This document shows positions 23,421-30,517 of a DNA stretch of 30,518 nucleotides, piece by piece. Under the pieces are notes generated by a model. That model saw only the letters and a program-made list of their open reading frames with translations. It searched no databases and had not been told where the DNA came from. Position 1 is the first letter of the stretch, and every line of letters starts with the position of its first letter. Source of the stretch: Holophagales bacterium UBA2201 (GTDB taxonomy: Bacteria > Acidobacteriota > Thermoanaerobaculia > UBA2201); the NCBI GenBank assembly GCA_002327305.1, contig DCUZ01000091.1:9069-39586 (forward strand), read 5' to 3'. Both the position numbers and the translations under genes were made by a program.

Positions 23421-25127
23421 ATGAATACCACCGTCCTGTTGATCGACAATGACCGAAGCGTTCTGGACACCTGTGAGAGGACGCTGAAGGAATTGCAGGT
23501 CGCGGTCGTCACGACCGAGGACCCGCGCCAGGGGCTGGAGACCCTCAAGGCCTCCGCAGTGGATGTTCTAATAACCAGCATCTCCATGCCGGGGATGAGC
23601 GGCCTCGATCTCATGAAGCAGGCCCACAAGGCCAACCCGTCCACGCAGGTCATCGTGATGACCGGTTCCCCCGACATCAAGGAGGCCGTCATGGCCATGC
23701 AGGAGGGGGCTTTCCACTATCTCACCAAGCCCGTCGCCTGCGCGGAACTGAAGGAGACCGTCTCCCGCGCCCTGAAGGAGGCCGCCAAGGGAGCGGCCCC
23801 CAAGTCCGTGCCCGCCGTCGTCACGCACGAACCCTCCTGGATGCACGAGTACCGCTCCAAGGTCTGCTCGCCGGAGGAAGCCGTCTCCATCATCAAGGAC
23901 GGCGAAAACGTCTACATCTCCGCCAATTCCGCCACCCCGCTCACCATGCAGCGCGCGCTGTTCAACCAGCGGGACCGGTTCAAGCGGCTCAACCTCGTCC
24001 ATGTCCTCCTGGCCGGCGAGGACCTCCTCAACATCAAGGACCCCTCCAGCCCCTTCCGGCATGTCTCCCTCTTCGTCGGCCCCGCCGACCGCGGGGCCGT
24101 CAACGCGGGGCTTTCCGAGTACATGCCCATCTTCCTGTACGAGATCCCGGGGCTGTTTTTGGACGGCTACGTGAAGCTGGACACCGCCATCCTCCACGTC
24201 TCCACCCCCGACGAGCACGGGTTCGTCAGCGTCGGCACCGAGGGGATCGCCTCGCTGGCCGCGGCGGAGAAGGCGGGCAAGATCATCGCCCAGGTCAACG
24301 AGCAGATGCCCTACATCCTGGGCGACAACTTCATCCATGTCAGCCGGTTCTCCAAGATCGTCGAGGTCTCCGACCCCATCCTGGAACTCCAGGAGAAGGG
24401 GTCCACCGAGATCGAGAAGAAGATCGGCGCCTTCGTGGCCGAGCTCATCCCCGACGGGGCCACCATGCAGATGGGGATCGGCGGCATCCCGAACGCCGTC
24501 CTGACCAACCTGGAGGGGCGGCGGGACATCGGCATCCACACCGAGATGATCTCCGACGGCCTCATCCATGCCTTCGAGAAGGGGATCATCACCAATGCCC
24601 GCAAGGCCATCCACAAGGGGAAGATCATCGGCACCTTCGTCTACGGCACCAAGCGGCTTTACGATTTCGTGGACCACAACCCGATTTTGGAGCTCCACCC
24701 CGTCTCCTACGTCAACGATCCACGGGTCGTCTGCCAGAACAGCAACATGGTGGCGGTCAACTCCTGCATCGAACTGGACATCACGGGGCAGGTGTGCTCC
24801 GACTCCATCGGCACGCGGATCTACAGCGGTTTCGGCGGTCAGGTGGACTTCATCCGAGGCGCCGGCATGGCCAAGGGGGGCAAGCCCATCATCGCCCTTC
24901 CCGCCACCACCAAGAACGACACCCTCAGCCGCATCGTCCCGAAACTGAAGCCCGGAGCGGGCGTCGTCACCAGCCGCGGCGACATCCACTGGGTGGTCAC
25001 CGAGTTCGGCCGCGTGAACCTGCACGGCCGGACCCTCCAGCAGCGCGCCCGCCTCCTGGTGGAGATCGCCCACCCCAACTTCCGCGACGAACTCATCGCG
25101 GAGGCCAAGGAGCGAAAAATCTGGTAG
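23421..25127 (+). CDS. Pseudo-receiver domain fused to acetyl-CoA hydrolase/4-hydroxybutyrate-type CoA-transferase
   Basis: A 568-residue protein from ATG 23421, which has AAGGAG 6 bases upstream. Residues 1-120 are a response-regulator receiver fold: acidic pocket Asp9/Asp11, MPGMSGLDL, Thr81 in VIVMTG and Lys103 in YLTKPV. The phospho-acceptor position, normally Asp (TDIxMPG), is Ser53 (LITSISMPG). Residues about 137-568 are a complete class-I CoA-transferase of the Cat1/AbfT group, with GIGGIPNAV (352-360) and Glu375 in GIHTEMISDG, the expected covalent glutamyl-CoA residue. Also conserved are YSGFGGQVDFIRGA and the late VTEFGRVNLHGRT. Such enzymes exchange CoA between short-chain acids or hydrolyse acyl-CoA in fermentation. 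The fusion suggests regulation by a signal other than aspartyl phosphorylation. A hairpin terminator follows at 25216. Confidence 0.88.
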   Translation: MNTTVLLIDNDRSVLDTCERTLKELQVAVVTTEDPRQGLETLKASAVDVLITSISMPGMSGLDLMKQAHKANPSTQVIVMTGSPDIKEAVMAMQEGAFHYLTKPVACAELKETVSRALKEAAKGAAPKSVPAVVTHEPSWMHEYRSKVCSPEEAVSIIKDGENVYISANSATPLTMQRALFNQRDRFKRLNLVHVLLAGEDLLNIKDPSSPFRHVSLFVGPADRGAVNAGLSEYMPIFLYEIPGLFLDGYVKLDTAILHVSTPDEHGFVSVGTEGIASLAAAEKAGKIIAQVNEQMPYILGDNFIHVSRFSKIVEVSDPILELQEKGSTEIEKKIGAFVAELIPDGATMQMGIGGIPNAVLTNLEGRRDIGIHTEMISDGLIHAFEKGIITNARKAIHKGKIIGTFVYGTKRLYDFVDHNPILELHPVSYVNDPRVVCQNSNMVAVNSCIELDITGQVCSDSIGTRIYSGFGGQVDFIRGAGMAKGGKPIIALPATTKNDTLSRIVPKLKPGAGVVTSRGDIHWVVTEFGRVNLHGRTLQQRARLLVEIAHPNFRDELIAEAKERKIW

Positions 25128-25140
25128 GGCGCGAAGCACG

Positions 25141-25182
25141 GGCTTAAGGCTATAGGCTATAGGCTGAAGGCTGAAGGCTGAA
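25141..25182. repeat. Six-unit heptamer array after the CoA-transferase gene
   Basis: GGCTTAA, GGCTATA, GGCTATA, GGCTGAA, GGCTGAA and GGCTGAA run in perfect phase, starting 13 bases after the stop codon. They are purine-rich on the plus strand. Reverse-complement units occur at 25374-25408. Confidence 0.85.
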
Positions 25183-25215
25183 GAAAAAGAAGAAATCCTT
25201 GAAATAGCATTCAAA

Positions 25216-25242
25216 CCCCTCCCCGCGGAGGGGTTATTGCTT
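25216..25242 (+). terminator. Rho-independent-like terminator of the CoA-transferase gene
   Basis: CCCCTCC (25216-25222) pairs with GGAGGGG (25227-25233) around the loop CCGC, followed by TTATTGCTT. The stem is GC-rich and the tail moderately T-rich. It lies 88 bases past the stop. Confidence 0.6.
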
Positions 25243-25265
25243 CCTCTTGGACTAACGCCATGGTC

Positions 25266-25271
25266 TATAAT
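25266..25271 (+). promoter_or_regulatory. -10 box upstream of the IspH-UbiA gene
   Basis: A perfect TATAAT. The nearest -35-like TTGGAC (25247-25252) is only 13 bases away, so the upstream element is unclear. It would give a roughly 350-nt leader containing the repeat arrays. Confidence 0.35.
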
Positions 25272-25318
25272 GTTGGCCTAACCGCATGAACCTTTCTAAT
25301 GTTGTGTCGGCATCCGTG

Positions 25319-25346
25319 CGAACTCCGAACTCCGAATCCCGAACTC
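25319..25346. repeat. Four heptamers of CGAACTC type
   Basis: CGAACTC, CGAACTC, CGAATCC and CGAACTC in phase. This is a different heptamer family from its neighbours, in the same intergenic region. Confidence 0.7.
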
Positions 25347-25373
25347 GGGAGGGTGGGTGGGATCTGCCCGCCC

Positions 25374-25408
25374 TCAGCCTTCAGCCCTCAGCCTTCAGCC
25401 TTCAGCCC
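25374..25408. repeat. Five heptamers, inverted relative to 25141-25182
   Basis: TCAGCCT, TCAGCCC, TCAGCCT, TCAGCCT and TCAGCCC are the reverse complement of the GGCTGA-type units about 190 bp to the left. Confidence 0.85.
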
Positions 25409-25464
25409 TTTGCTTGGGCCCGGCGTGGGTTCATGATGCCCGCAAAGGATGTCGCCCCCGCTCC

Positions 25465-25622
25465 ACCTTCCGCCTGCGGCCTGCGGCCTGCGGCCTGTTG
25501 CCTGATTTCTGTTGCCTTCCGCCTTCCTCCTTCCGCCTTCCGCCTGCGGCCTTCCGTCTTCCGCCTGCGGCCTGCGGCCAGCCGCGTTCCCGCCTTCCCG
25601 CCTTCCCGCCTTCCCGCCGGGG
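25465..25622. repeat. Long heptamer array changing to octamers just before the IspH-UbiA start
   Basis: Eighteen heptamers (25465-25590) in one phase are mostly GCCTGCG and GCCTTCC, with variants GCCTGTT, GCCTGAT, TTCTGTT, TCCTTCC and GTCTTCC. Three perfect CGCCTTCC octamers (25591-25614) and a partial unit follow. The run TTTCTGTTGCCTTCC also occurs in the array near 15046-15060, so the two loci are related copies. The array ends about 8 bases before the start codon at 25630. Confidence 0.85.
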
Positions 25623-25629
25623 GTCCGCG

Positions 25630-27318
25630 GTGGCGGTGAAGGTCAGCCGCACCGCCGGTTTCTGCATGGGGGTCCGCCGCGCGATGGAGCGGACGCTGGC
25701 CGAGCGCCGGGACGTGGAGGGCACCCTCTACACCCTCGGGCCCCTCATCCACAACCCCCAGGTCCTGGAGATCCTGAAAAAGAACGGCGTCGTCCCCGTC
25801 GGGACGGACGAGGTGCGGTGCGGCTCCACCGTCATCGTCCGGGCCCACGGCGTGGCCCCGGAGGCGCTGGAGGCGCTGAAGGAGAAGGGGGCGCTGGTCA
25901 TCAACGCCACCTGTCCCAAGGTGGGGCGCATCCAGGGAATGGCCAAGAAGGCCAGCGGCGAGGGGAAGGCGGTCATCATCGTGGGCGACCGCGACCACGC
26001 CGAGGTGAAGGGGATCCTGGGGCACGCCCGCGGGGCGGGACTCTGTGTCTCCTCCCTGGAGGAGGCCGTGGCCCTGCGCCTCGACCGGCCCGCCATCCTC
26101 CTGGCCCAGACCACCTTCAACGAAGAGGAGTACGAAGCCATCGCGGCGGCCATGGTGCGCCGGTTCCCGGGCATCGAGGTGCTCCACACCGTCTGCGACG
26201 CCACCAGCCGCCGGCAGGAGGAGGCGCGGCGGATGGCGGCCGATTGCGACGCCATGGTGGTGGTGGGGGGGAAGAACTCCGCCAACACGATGCGGCTCGC
26301 CCGGATCATTGCCTCCCTCGGCAAGCCGGTCTTTGCGGTGGAGGACGAAACGGAGCTGCCGCCGGAGGCGGGGCGGTTCCGCCGCGTGGGCGTCACCGCC
26401 GGCGCCTCCACCCCCAACTGGCTCATCCATCGCGTGGCCGAGCGGCTCACCGAGATGCAGGCCACCGGCGTGGCTGGCCTCCTCTGGAAGACCCTCGCCT
26501 TCCTGGTGCGCTCCAACCTCCTGACGGGCCTCTCCGCCCTCGGCCTGGCCCTCCTGAGTTTGGTGTGGCAGGGGTTCGCCCCGGCCTTCGCCCTCCTCTC
26601 CGTACCGCCCCTCTACCTCTTCGCCGTCCATGTCCTCAACAGTTTCTCCGAGGCGCGCGCGCAGGAGATCAACGAGCCCGCCCAGCGCCTCTTCATGCAG
26701 AGGCACCGGCGGTGGTTGATGCCCCTGGCGTGGGCGGCGCTGGCCCTCGCCTGCGCCATCGCCTTCCTCGCCTCGCCGTGGGTGGGGCTCCTCACCCTCT
26801 CCGCCACCGTTCTCGGGCTCCTCTACCAGGTCCGCCTGCCCGTCGCCCGCCTGAGTCTTGCCGCCATCCCCGGATCCAAGGACCTTTTCACCGCCGGCGC
26901 CTGGGCCGTCTTCATCGGCTGGGTCCCGGCCCTCACCGCGATGAGGGAGTTGTCCCAACGCTCCCTCCTCGTCTCCGGCGTGGTCTTCGCGATGATGATG
27001 GTGCGCGCCCTGGCCCACGACATGAAGGATCTGCAAGGCGACCGGATGGTGGGCAAGGAGACCCTCCCCATCTACCTGGGGCAGGGGGCCAGCCGCGCCC
27101 TCGGCGCCCTGCTCATCGCCGTCGCCGCGGGACTGGGGGCCTGGGCGGTGGCGGGGGGGCGGTTCGCCGCGGCCGGCCCCCTCGTCCTGGTCCTTCCCCT
27201 CCACGCCCTCCTCTACCTCTGGCTGTTCCAGAGCCGCCGCGTTACCGGCGGCATCGCCTTCTCCGCCGTGGTGGACGGCTGCTGCCCGGTCCTGGCGGCG
27301 CTGGCGCTGTTCATCTGA
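25630..27318 (+). CDS. ispH: IspH (HMBPP reductase) fused to a UbiA-type prenyltransferase-like membrane domain
   Basis: A 562-residue fusion. Residues 1-280 are IspH, which reduces HMBPP to IPP and DMAPP in the last MEP-pathway step. The [4Fe-4S] cysteines are Cys12 (GFCMGV), Cys95 (NATCPKV) and Cys189 (VCDAT). His41, His73, Glu125, GGKNSANT and GVTAGASTP are all present. The GTG at 25630 puts Cys12 and His41 at the same numbers as in E. coli IspH, supporting this start; the open frame upstream is only repeat array. Residues 285-562 hold about eight hydrophobic segments and the second UbiA motif HDMKDLQGDR (463-472). The first motif, normally NDxxDxxxD, is NSFSEARAQE (337-346) with most Asp lost, so prenyl transfer may be altered or absent. 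The fusion would place isoprenoid precursor synthesis at the membrane. Confidence 0.88.
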   Translation: MAVKVSRTAGFCMGVRRAMERTLAERRDVEGTLYTLGPLIHNPQVLEILKKNGVVPVGTDEVRCGSTVIVRAHGVAPEALEALKEKGALVINATCPKVGRIQGMAKKASGEGKAVIIVGDRDHAEVKGILGHARGAGLCVSSLEEAVALRLDRPAILLAQTTFNEEEYEAIAAAMVRRFPGIEVLHTVCDATSRRQEEARRMAADCDAMVVVGGKNSANTMRLARIIASLGKPVFAVEDETELPPEAGRFRRVGVTAGASTPNWLIHRVAERLTEMQATGVAGLLWKTLAFLVRSNLLTGLSALGLALLSLVWQGFAPAFALLSVPPLYLFAVHVLNSFSEARAQEINEPAQRLFMQRHRRWLMPLAWAALALACAIAFLASPWVGLLTLSATVLGLLYQVRLPVARLSLAAIPGSKDLFTAGAWAVFIGWVPALTAMRELSQRSLLVSGVVFAMMMVRALAHDMKDLQGDRMVGKETLPIYLGQGASRALGALLIAVAAGLGAWAVAGGRFAAAGPLVLVLPLHALLYLWLFQSRRVTGGIAFSAVVDGCCPVLAALALFI

Positions 27319-27319
27319 T

Positions 27320-27349
27320 TTGGTCCCGCCCGGGCGGCCGGGGTACAAT
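27320..27349 (+). promoter_or_regulatory. Promoter of the NamZ/MurU-AmgK operon
   Basis: TACAAT (27344-27349) ends 8 bases before the ATG at 27358; a weak TTGGTC (27320-27325) lies 18 bases upstream. The predicted transcription start is 0-3 bases from the ATG, so the GGAG at 27352-27355 would be excluded or nearly so. Confidence 0.5.
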
Positions 27350-27357
27350 AGCGGAGC

Positions 27358-28536
27358 ATGGCCATTCCCTCCTGCAGCACCGGGCTCGACCGGTTCGAAC
27401 GCGCCTTTCCCCGGCGCTGGCGGGGCGCGCGGGCCGGGCTGGTCTGCCATCCCGCCTCGGTCAACGCCGCCCTCGAGCACGCCTCGTCCCTCCTCCTGCG
27501 GTCGAAACAGGTCGGCCTGGCGGCCCTCTTCGGTCCCCAGCACGGCCTCCTCGGCCAGACGCAGGACAACATGGAGGAGTGGAAAGGGTTCCGCGACACC
27601 GCCACGGGCCTCCATGCCTATTCGCTCTACGGAGCGGTGCGGAAACCGCGGCGCGAATGGCTGGCCGGCCTCGACCTCCTGGTCGCGGACCTGCAGGATG
27701 TGGGGAGCCGGGCCTACACCTTCGTCTGGACCCTGGCGCTGTGCATGGAGGCGTGCGCGGAGGAGGGGAAGGGGGTGCTGGTCCTCGACCGCCCCAACCC
27801 CATCGGCGGCGCCCTCGTCGAGGGGCCGGTCCTGGATCCGGCCTACTCCTCCTTCGTCGGGCTCCACCCCCTCCCGGTCCGCCACGGCATGACCATCGGC
27901 GAGATCGCCCTCTATCTGCGCGACCGCTATTACCCGGACCTCGACCTTTCGGTGGTCCCGATGGAGGGATGGAGGCGGGGCCACGATTTCCGCCGCACCG
28001 GCCTTCCCTGGGTGATGCCGTCGCCGAACATGCCCACCCCCGACACCGCCCTCGTCTATCCCGGGATGGTTCTCCTGGAGGGGACGAACCTCTCCGAGGG
28101 GCGGGGGACGACGCGTCCGTTTGAGCTCTTCGGCGCCCCCTTTGCCGAGGCCCGCGCCGTCGTCCGCCGGCTGGAGGCCTTCGGCCTCCCCGGCGCGGTC
28201 TTCCGGCCGGCGTCATTCAAGCCCGCCTTCCAGAAATGGGCGGGCCGCCTCTGCCACGGGGCGCAGGTCCATGTCGCCGACGCCGGGACCTTCCGCCCCT
28301 TCACCACCGGCGCGGCGGTCGTGAAGGCCTTCCACGACCTGTATCCGAAGCGATTCGCCTGGAAACGGCCGCCCTACGAATATGAACGGGAGAAGTGTCC
28401 CATCGACCTTCTGGCCGGCTCGGCCCGCCTGCGTCGCGGCATCGAGGAGGGGAGGGGCTTGGAGGCCATGTGGGAGGAGTGGGCGGCCGAGGTCCGCGCC
28501 TTCGCCCCCATCCGGCGGGAGGCCCTCCTGTATTGA
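27358..28536 (+). CDS. namZ: NamZ-type exo-beta-N-acetylmuramidase (DUF1343, GH171)
   Basis: A 392-residue protein of the DUF1343 family. Its characterised member, Bacillus NamZ, removes MurNAc from the non-reducing end of peptidoglycan fragments. Signatures run through the protein: FGPQHG (58-63), DLQDVGSRAYTFVW (111-124), LDRPNPIGG (143-151), RHGMTIGE (175-182), PSPNMPTPDTALVYPG (221-236) and EGTNLSEGRGTTRPFE (241-256). Most homologues have FGPEHG; here the Glu is Gln61, followed by TQDNMEEW, which may mark a subfamily or affect catalysis. No signal peptide is visible, so it should act in the cytoplasm on imported muropeptides. The start codon is just after a TACAAT box. Its TGA overlaps the TTG start of the fused nucleotidyltransferase-kinase, so the two are translationally coupled. 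Confidence 0.85.
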   Translation: MAIPSCSTGLDRFERAFPRRWRGARAGLVCHPASVNAALEHASSLLLRSKQVGLAALFGPQHGLLGQTQDNMEEWKGFRDTATGLHAYSLYGAVRKPRREWLAGLDLLVADLQDVGSRAYTFVWTLALCMEACAEEGKGVLVLDRPNPIGGALVEGPVLDPAYSSFVGLHPLPVRHGMTIGEIALYLRDRYYPDLDLSVVPMEGWRRGHDFRRTGLPWVMPSPNMPTPDTALVYPGMVLLEGTNLSEGRGTTRPFELFGAPFAEARAVVRRLEAFGLPGAVFRPASFKPAFQKWAGRLCHGAQVHVADAGTFRPFTTGAAVVKAFHDLYPKRFAWKRPPYEYEREKCPIDLLAGSARLRRGIEEGRGLEAMWEEWAAEVRAFAPIRREALLY

Positions 28537-30434
28537 AACCGCCGGGCGAGCGCATCCGCTGTTTCGTCCTGTGCGCCGGGCTGGGGACGCGCCTGCGCCC
28601 CGTCACGGACCAATTCCCCAAACCCCTCCTTCCCATCCTGGGGCGCCCCCTCCTCGATCGTCTGCTGGAGCGCCTGCGGCCCATGGCGCGCGGGCGCATC
28701 GGGATCAACCTCCATTGGAAGGGGGAGGCCATCGCGCGGTGGCTGGAGGGCTCGCCTCACGCGGCCCGGGTGGCCCTCTTCCGGGAAGATCCCATCCTGG
28801 GGACGGGAGGAGCGCTGCGGAACGCCGAGCGCCTCCTGCGGGGGGGCGATTTTCTCGTCCACAACGGCGACATCCTCACCGATCTGGACCTGGAGCGCCT
28901 GATCGCGGCGCACCGCTCGTCTAAGGCGATGGCCACCCTTGCCGTGCGCGATGAACCCGCCGTCAACACGGTGGGGATCGAGGCCGACGGGTCCTACGCC
29001 GGGGTGGGGGAGGAGGCGGAGGGGGTGAGGCGCGCCACCTTCACCGGCGTGGCCGTCTATTCGCCCCGCTTCCTCCGGTTCCTCCCCGCGGGACCGGGCC
29101 CGGTCACGCACGGATGGGAGCGGGCCCGCCTCGCGGGGCACCGCATCGCCACCTTCGACGGCTCCGACGCCTCGTGGTCGGACCTGGGGACCCCCCAAAC
29201 CTATGCGCGCGCCCTCTTCCGCCTCCTGCGGGCCTCGGGCGAGCGGTGCTTCGTCCATCCCGGGGCCCGCGTCAGCGACCTCCAGACCGCCGGCTTCGCG
29301 GTGGTGGAGGCCGGCGCGGCGGCGGCCCGCCGGGCCCGGGTCGAGAACGCGGTGGTCCTGCCGGGGGCCGAAGTGGAAGGGGACCTGGAGGGCGCCGTCG
29401 CAGGGCCGGGGTTCATCCTGCCCCTGGACACGCGCGCCCCGGCCGCCGATTGGGCCCCCGGCGTGGATGTCCTCCATCCCCTGGCACGGATGTTCTTCAA
29501 GGGGGCGGGGCGCGTCCGCGGCACCCACCTATCGGGCGGCGGCTCCGACCGGGTCTTTCTGCGCCTGACCGCCGGGCGCCGCACCGCCATCCTCATGCAG
29601 AGCCCGCCCGGCGACGCCGTCTTTGAGGACCACATGCGCCTGCACGAACTGCTGTCCCGGTGGGACCTGCGGATCCCGGGCCTTCTCGCCAGGCACCTTC
29701 CCACCCGTTCCGCCCTGTTCGAGGACGCCGGCGACCTGCGTCTCTACGACCGCCTCAAGGGCCTGCGCGACGAGGCCGGCATCGAAGAGCTGTACCGGCG
29801 GGTGCTGGACCAGGCGGCCCGGCTCCACGCCTCGGGTCTGCGCCCGCCGCGCATCCTGCCGCGGACGATGAGCCTCCCGGCGTTCGACGAGGCCCATTGG
29901 CGGTGGGAGAGCTCCTACTTTCTGGAGCGCTTCGTCCTCGGCGTGAGGGGGATGGACCGCCTGGACGACGCCGACCTCGCCGCCGACCTCGCCCGCCTGG
30001 CCCGCCGGGCGTCCGCCTTCGAGCGGCGTCTCCTGCACCGGGACCTGCAGAGCCAGAATGTCATGCTCAAGAACGACACCCTGCCGGTCCTGATCGATTT
30101 CCAGGGGGCCCGTCTGGGGCCGCCGGCCTACGACCTCGCCTCCCTCCTGTGGGACCCCTATGCACCGCTTGGCGACGGAGTCCGGCAACGCCTGCTGGAC
30201 CATTATCGAACCCGCATGGGCGCCGACCTCCCGGCCGACTTCGACGCCGCCCTCCTGCCGTGCCGCCTCCAGCGCCACATGCAGGCCCTCGGGGCCTACG
30301 GCTACCTGTCCCGCGTCAAGGGGCGGGGGTGGTTCGAGGCCTTCATCCCCGAGGGGGTGCGGCTCCTTAAAACGGACGCCGCCCCGGCCCGCCGCGATTA
30401 TCCCGCGCTGGCGCGGCTGGTGCGTTCACTGTAG
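28533..30434 (+). CDS. Fused nucleotidyltransferase-sugar kinase, probable MurU-AmgK (MurNAc to UDP-MurNAc salvage)
   Basis: A 633-residue fusion. TTG 28533 is chosen because it overlaps the namZ stop (TTGA) and has GGGAGG 10 bases upstream; the frame is open further upstream, but only inside namZ. Residues 7-235 are a sugar-1-phosphate nucleotidyltransferase: LCAGLGTRLRPVTDQFPKPL (13-32), ILGTGGALRNA and NGDILTDLDL (111-120). Residues 240-300 resemble a short beta-helix. Residues 330-615 are an aminoglycoside-phosphotransferase-like kinase with LHRDLQSQNVM (501-511: catalytic Asp504, Asn509), IDFQGARLGPPAYDLASLL (Asp522) and RLQRHMQALGAYG, as in AmgK. In Pseudomonas separate AmgK and MurU make MurNAc-1-phosphate and then UDP-MurNAc, bypassing the fosfomycin-sensitive MurA step. 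The NamZ neighbour supports this substrate; other sugars remain possible. Confidence 0.78.
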   Translation: MKPPGERIRCFVLCAGLGTRLRPVTDQFPKPLLPILGRPLLDRLLERLRPMARGRIGINLHWKGEAIARWLEGSPHAARVALFREDPILGTGGALRNAERLLRGGDFLVHNGDILTDLDLERLIAAHRSSKAMATLAVRDEPAVNTVGIEADGSYAGVGEEAEGVRRATFTGVAVYSPRFLRFLPAGPGPVTHGWERARLAGHRIATFDGSDASWSDLGTPQTYARALFRLLRASGERCFVHPGARVSDLQTAGFAVVEAGAAAARRARVENAVVLPGAEVEGDLEGAVAGPGFILPLDTRAPAADWAPGVDVLHPLARMFFKGAGRVRGTHLSGGGSDRVFLRLTAGRRTAILMQSPPGDAVFEDHMRLHELLSRWDLRIPGLLARHLPTRSALFEDAGDLRLYDRLKGLRDEAGIEELYRRVLDQAARLHASGLRPPRILPRTMSLPAFDEAHWRWESSYFLERFVLGVRGMDRLDDADLAADLARLARRASAFERRLLHRDLQSQNVMLKNDTLPVLIDFQGARLGPPAYDLASLLWDPYAPLGDGVRQRLLDHYRTRMGADLPADFDAALLPCRLQRHMQALGAYGYLSRVKGRGWFEAFIPEGVRLLKTDAAPARRDYPALARLVRSL

Positions 30435-30497
30435 GAACCCCGGTCCCGCAATTTTCCCCGCCAGGCCTCGGAGTCGGCCCCACACAATGAGATGTGG

Positions 30498-30517
30498 CGC
30501 AGGTCCTCCGACCTGCG
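30498..30517. repeat. Palindromic repeat at the window edge
   Basis: CGCAGGTC (30498-30505) and GACCTGCG (30510-30517) form an 8-bp stem around CTCC, preceded by GATGTGG. No T-run follows. It resembles dispersed GTGGCGCAGG-type palindromes of environmental genomes, and may continue beyond the window. Confidence 0.5.

Noticed and set aside
25357..25629. N-terminal extension of IspH-UbiA in the same open frame
   Set aside because: It encodes only repeat-derived low-complexity residues. The GTG at 25630 places Cys12 and His41 exactly as in E. coli IspH.
25286..25639. 117-codon plus-strand frame starting MNLSNVV, downstream of a TATAAT box
   Set aside because: Most of it is the heptamer arrays read in one frame (PSAFSLQP, FRLPPSA), and it overlaps the ispH start. 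There is no ribosome-binding site or family motif.
25402..27984. 860-codon minus-strand frame opposite ispH-ubiA and namZ
   Set aside because: It is an antisense shadow of genes with intact catalytic motifs; no signature of its own.
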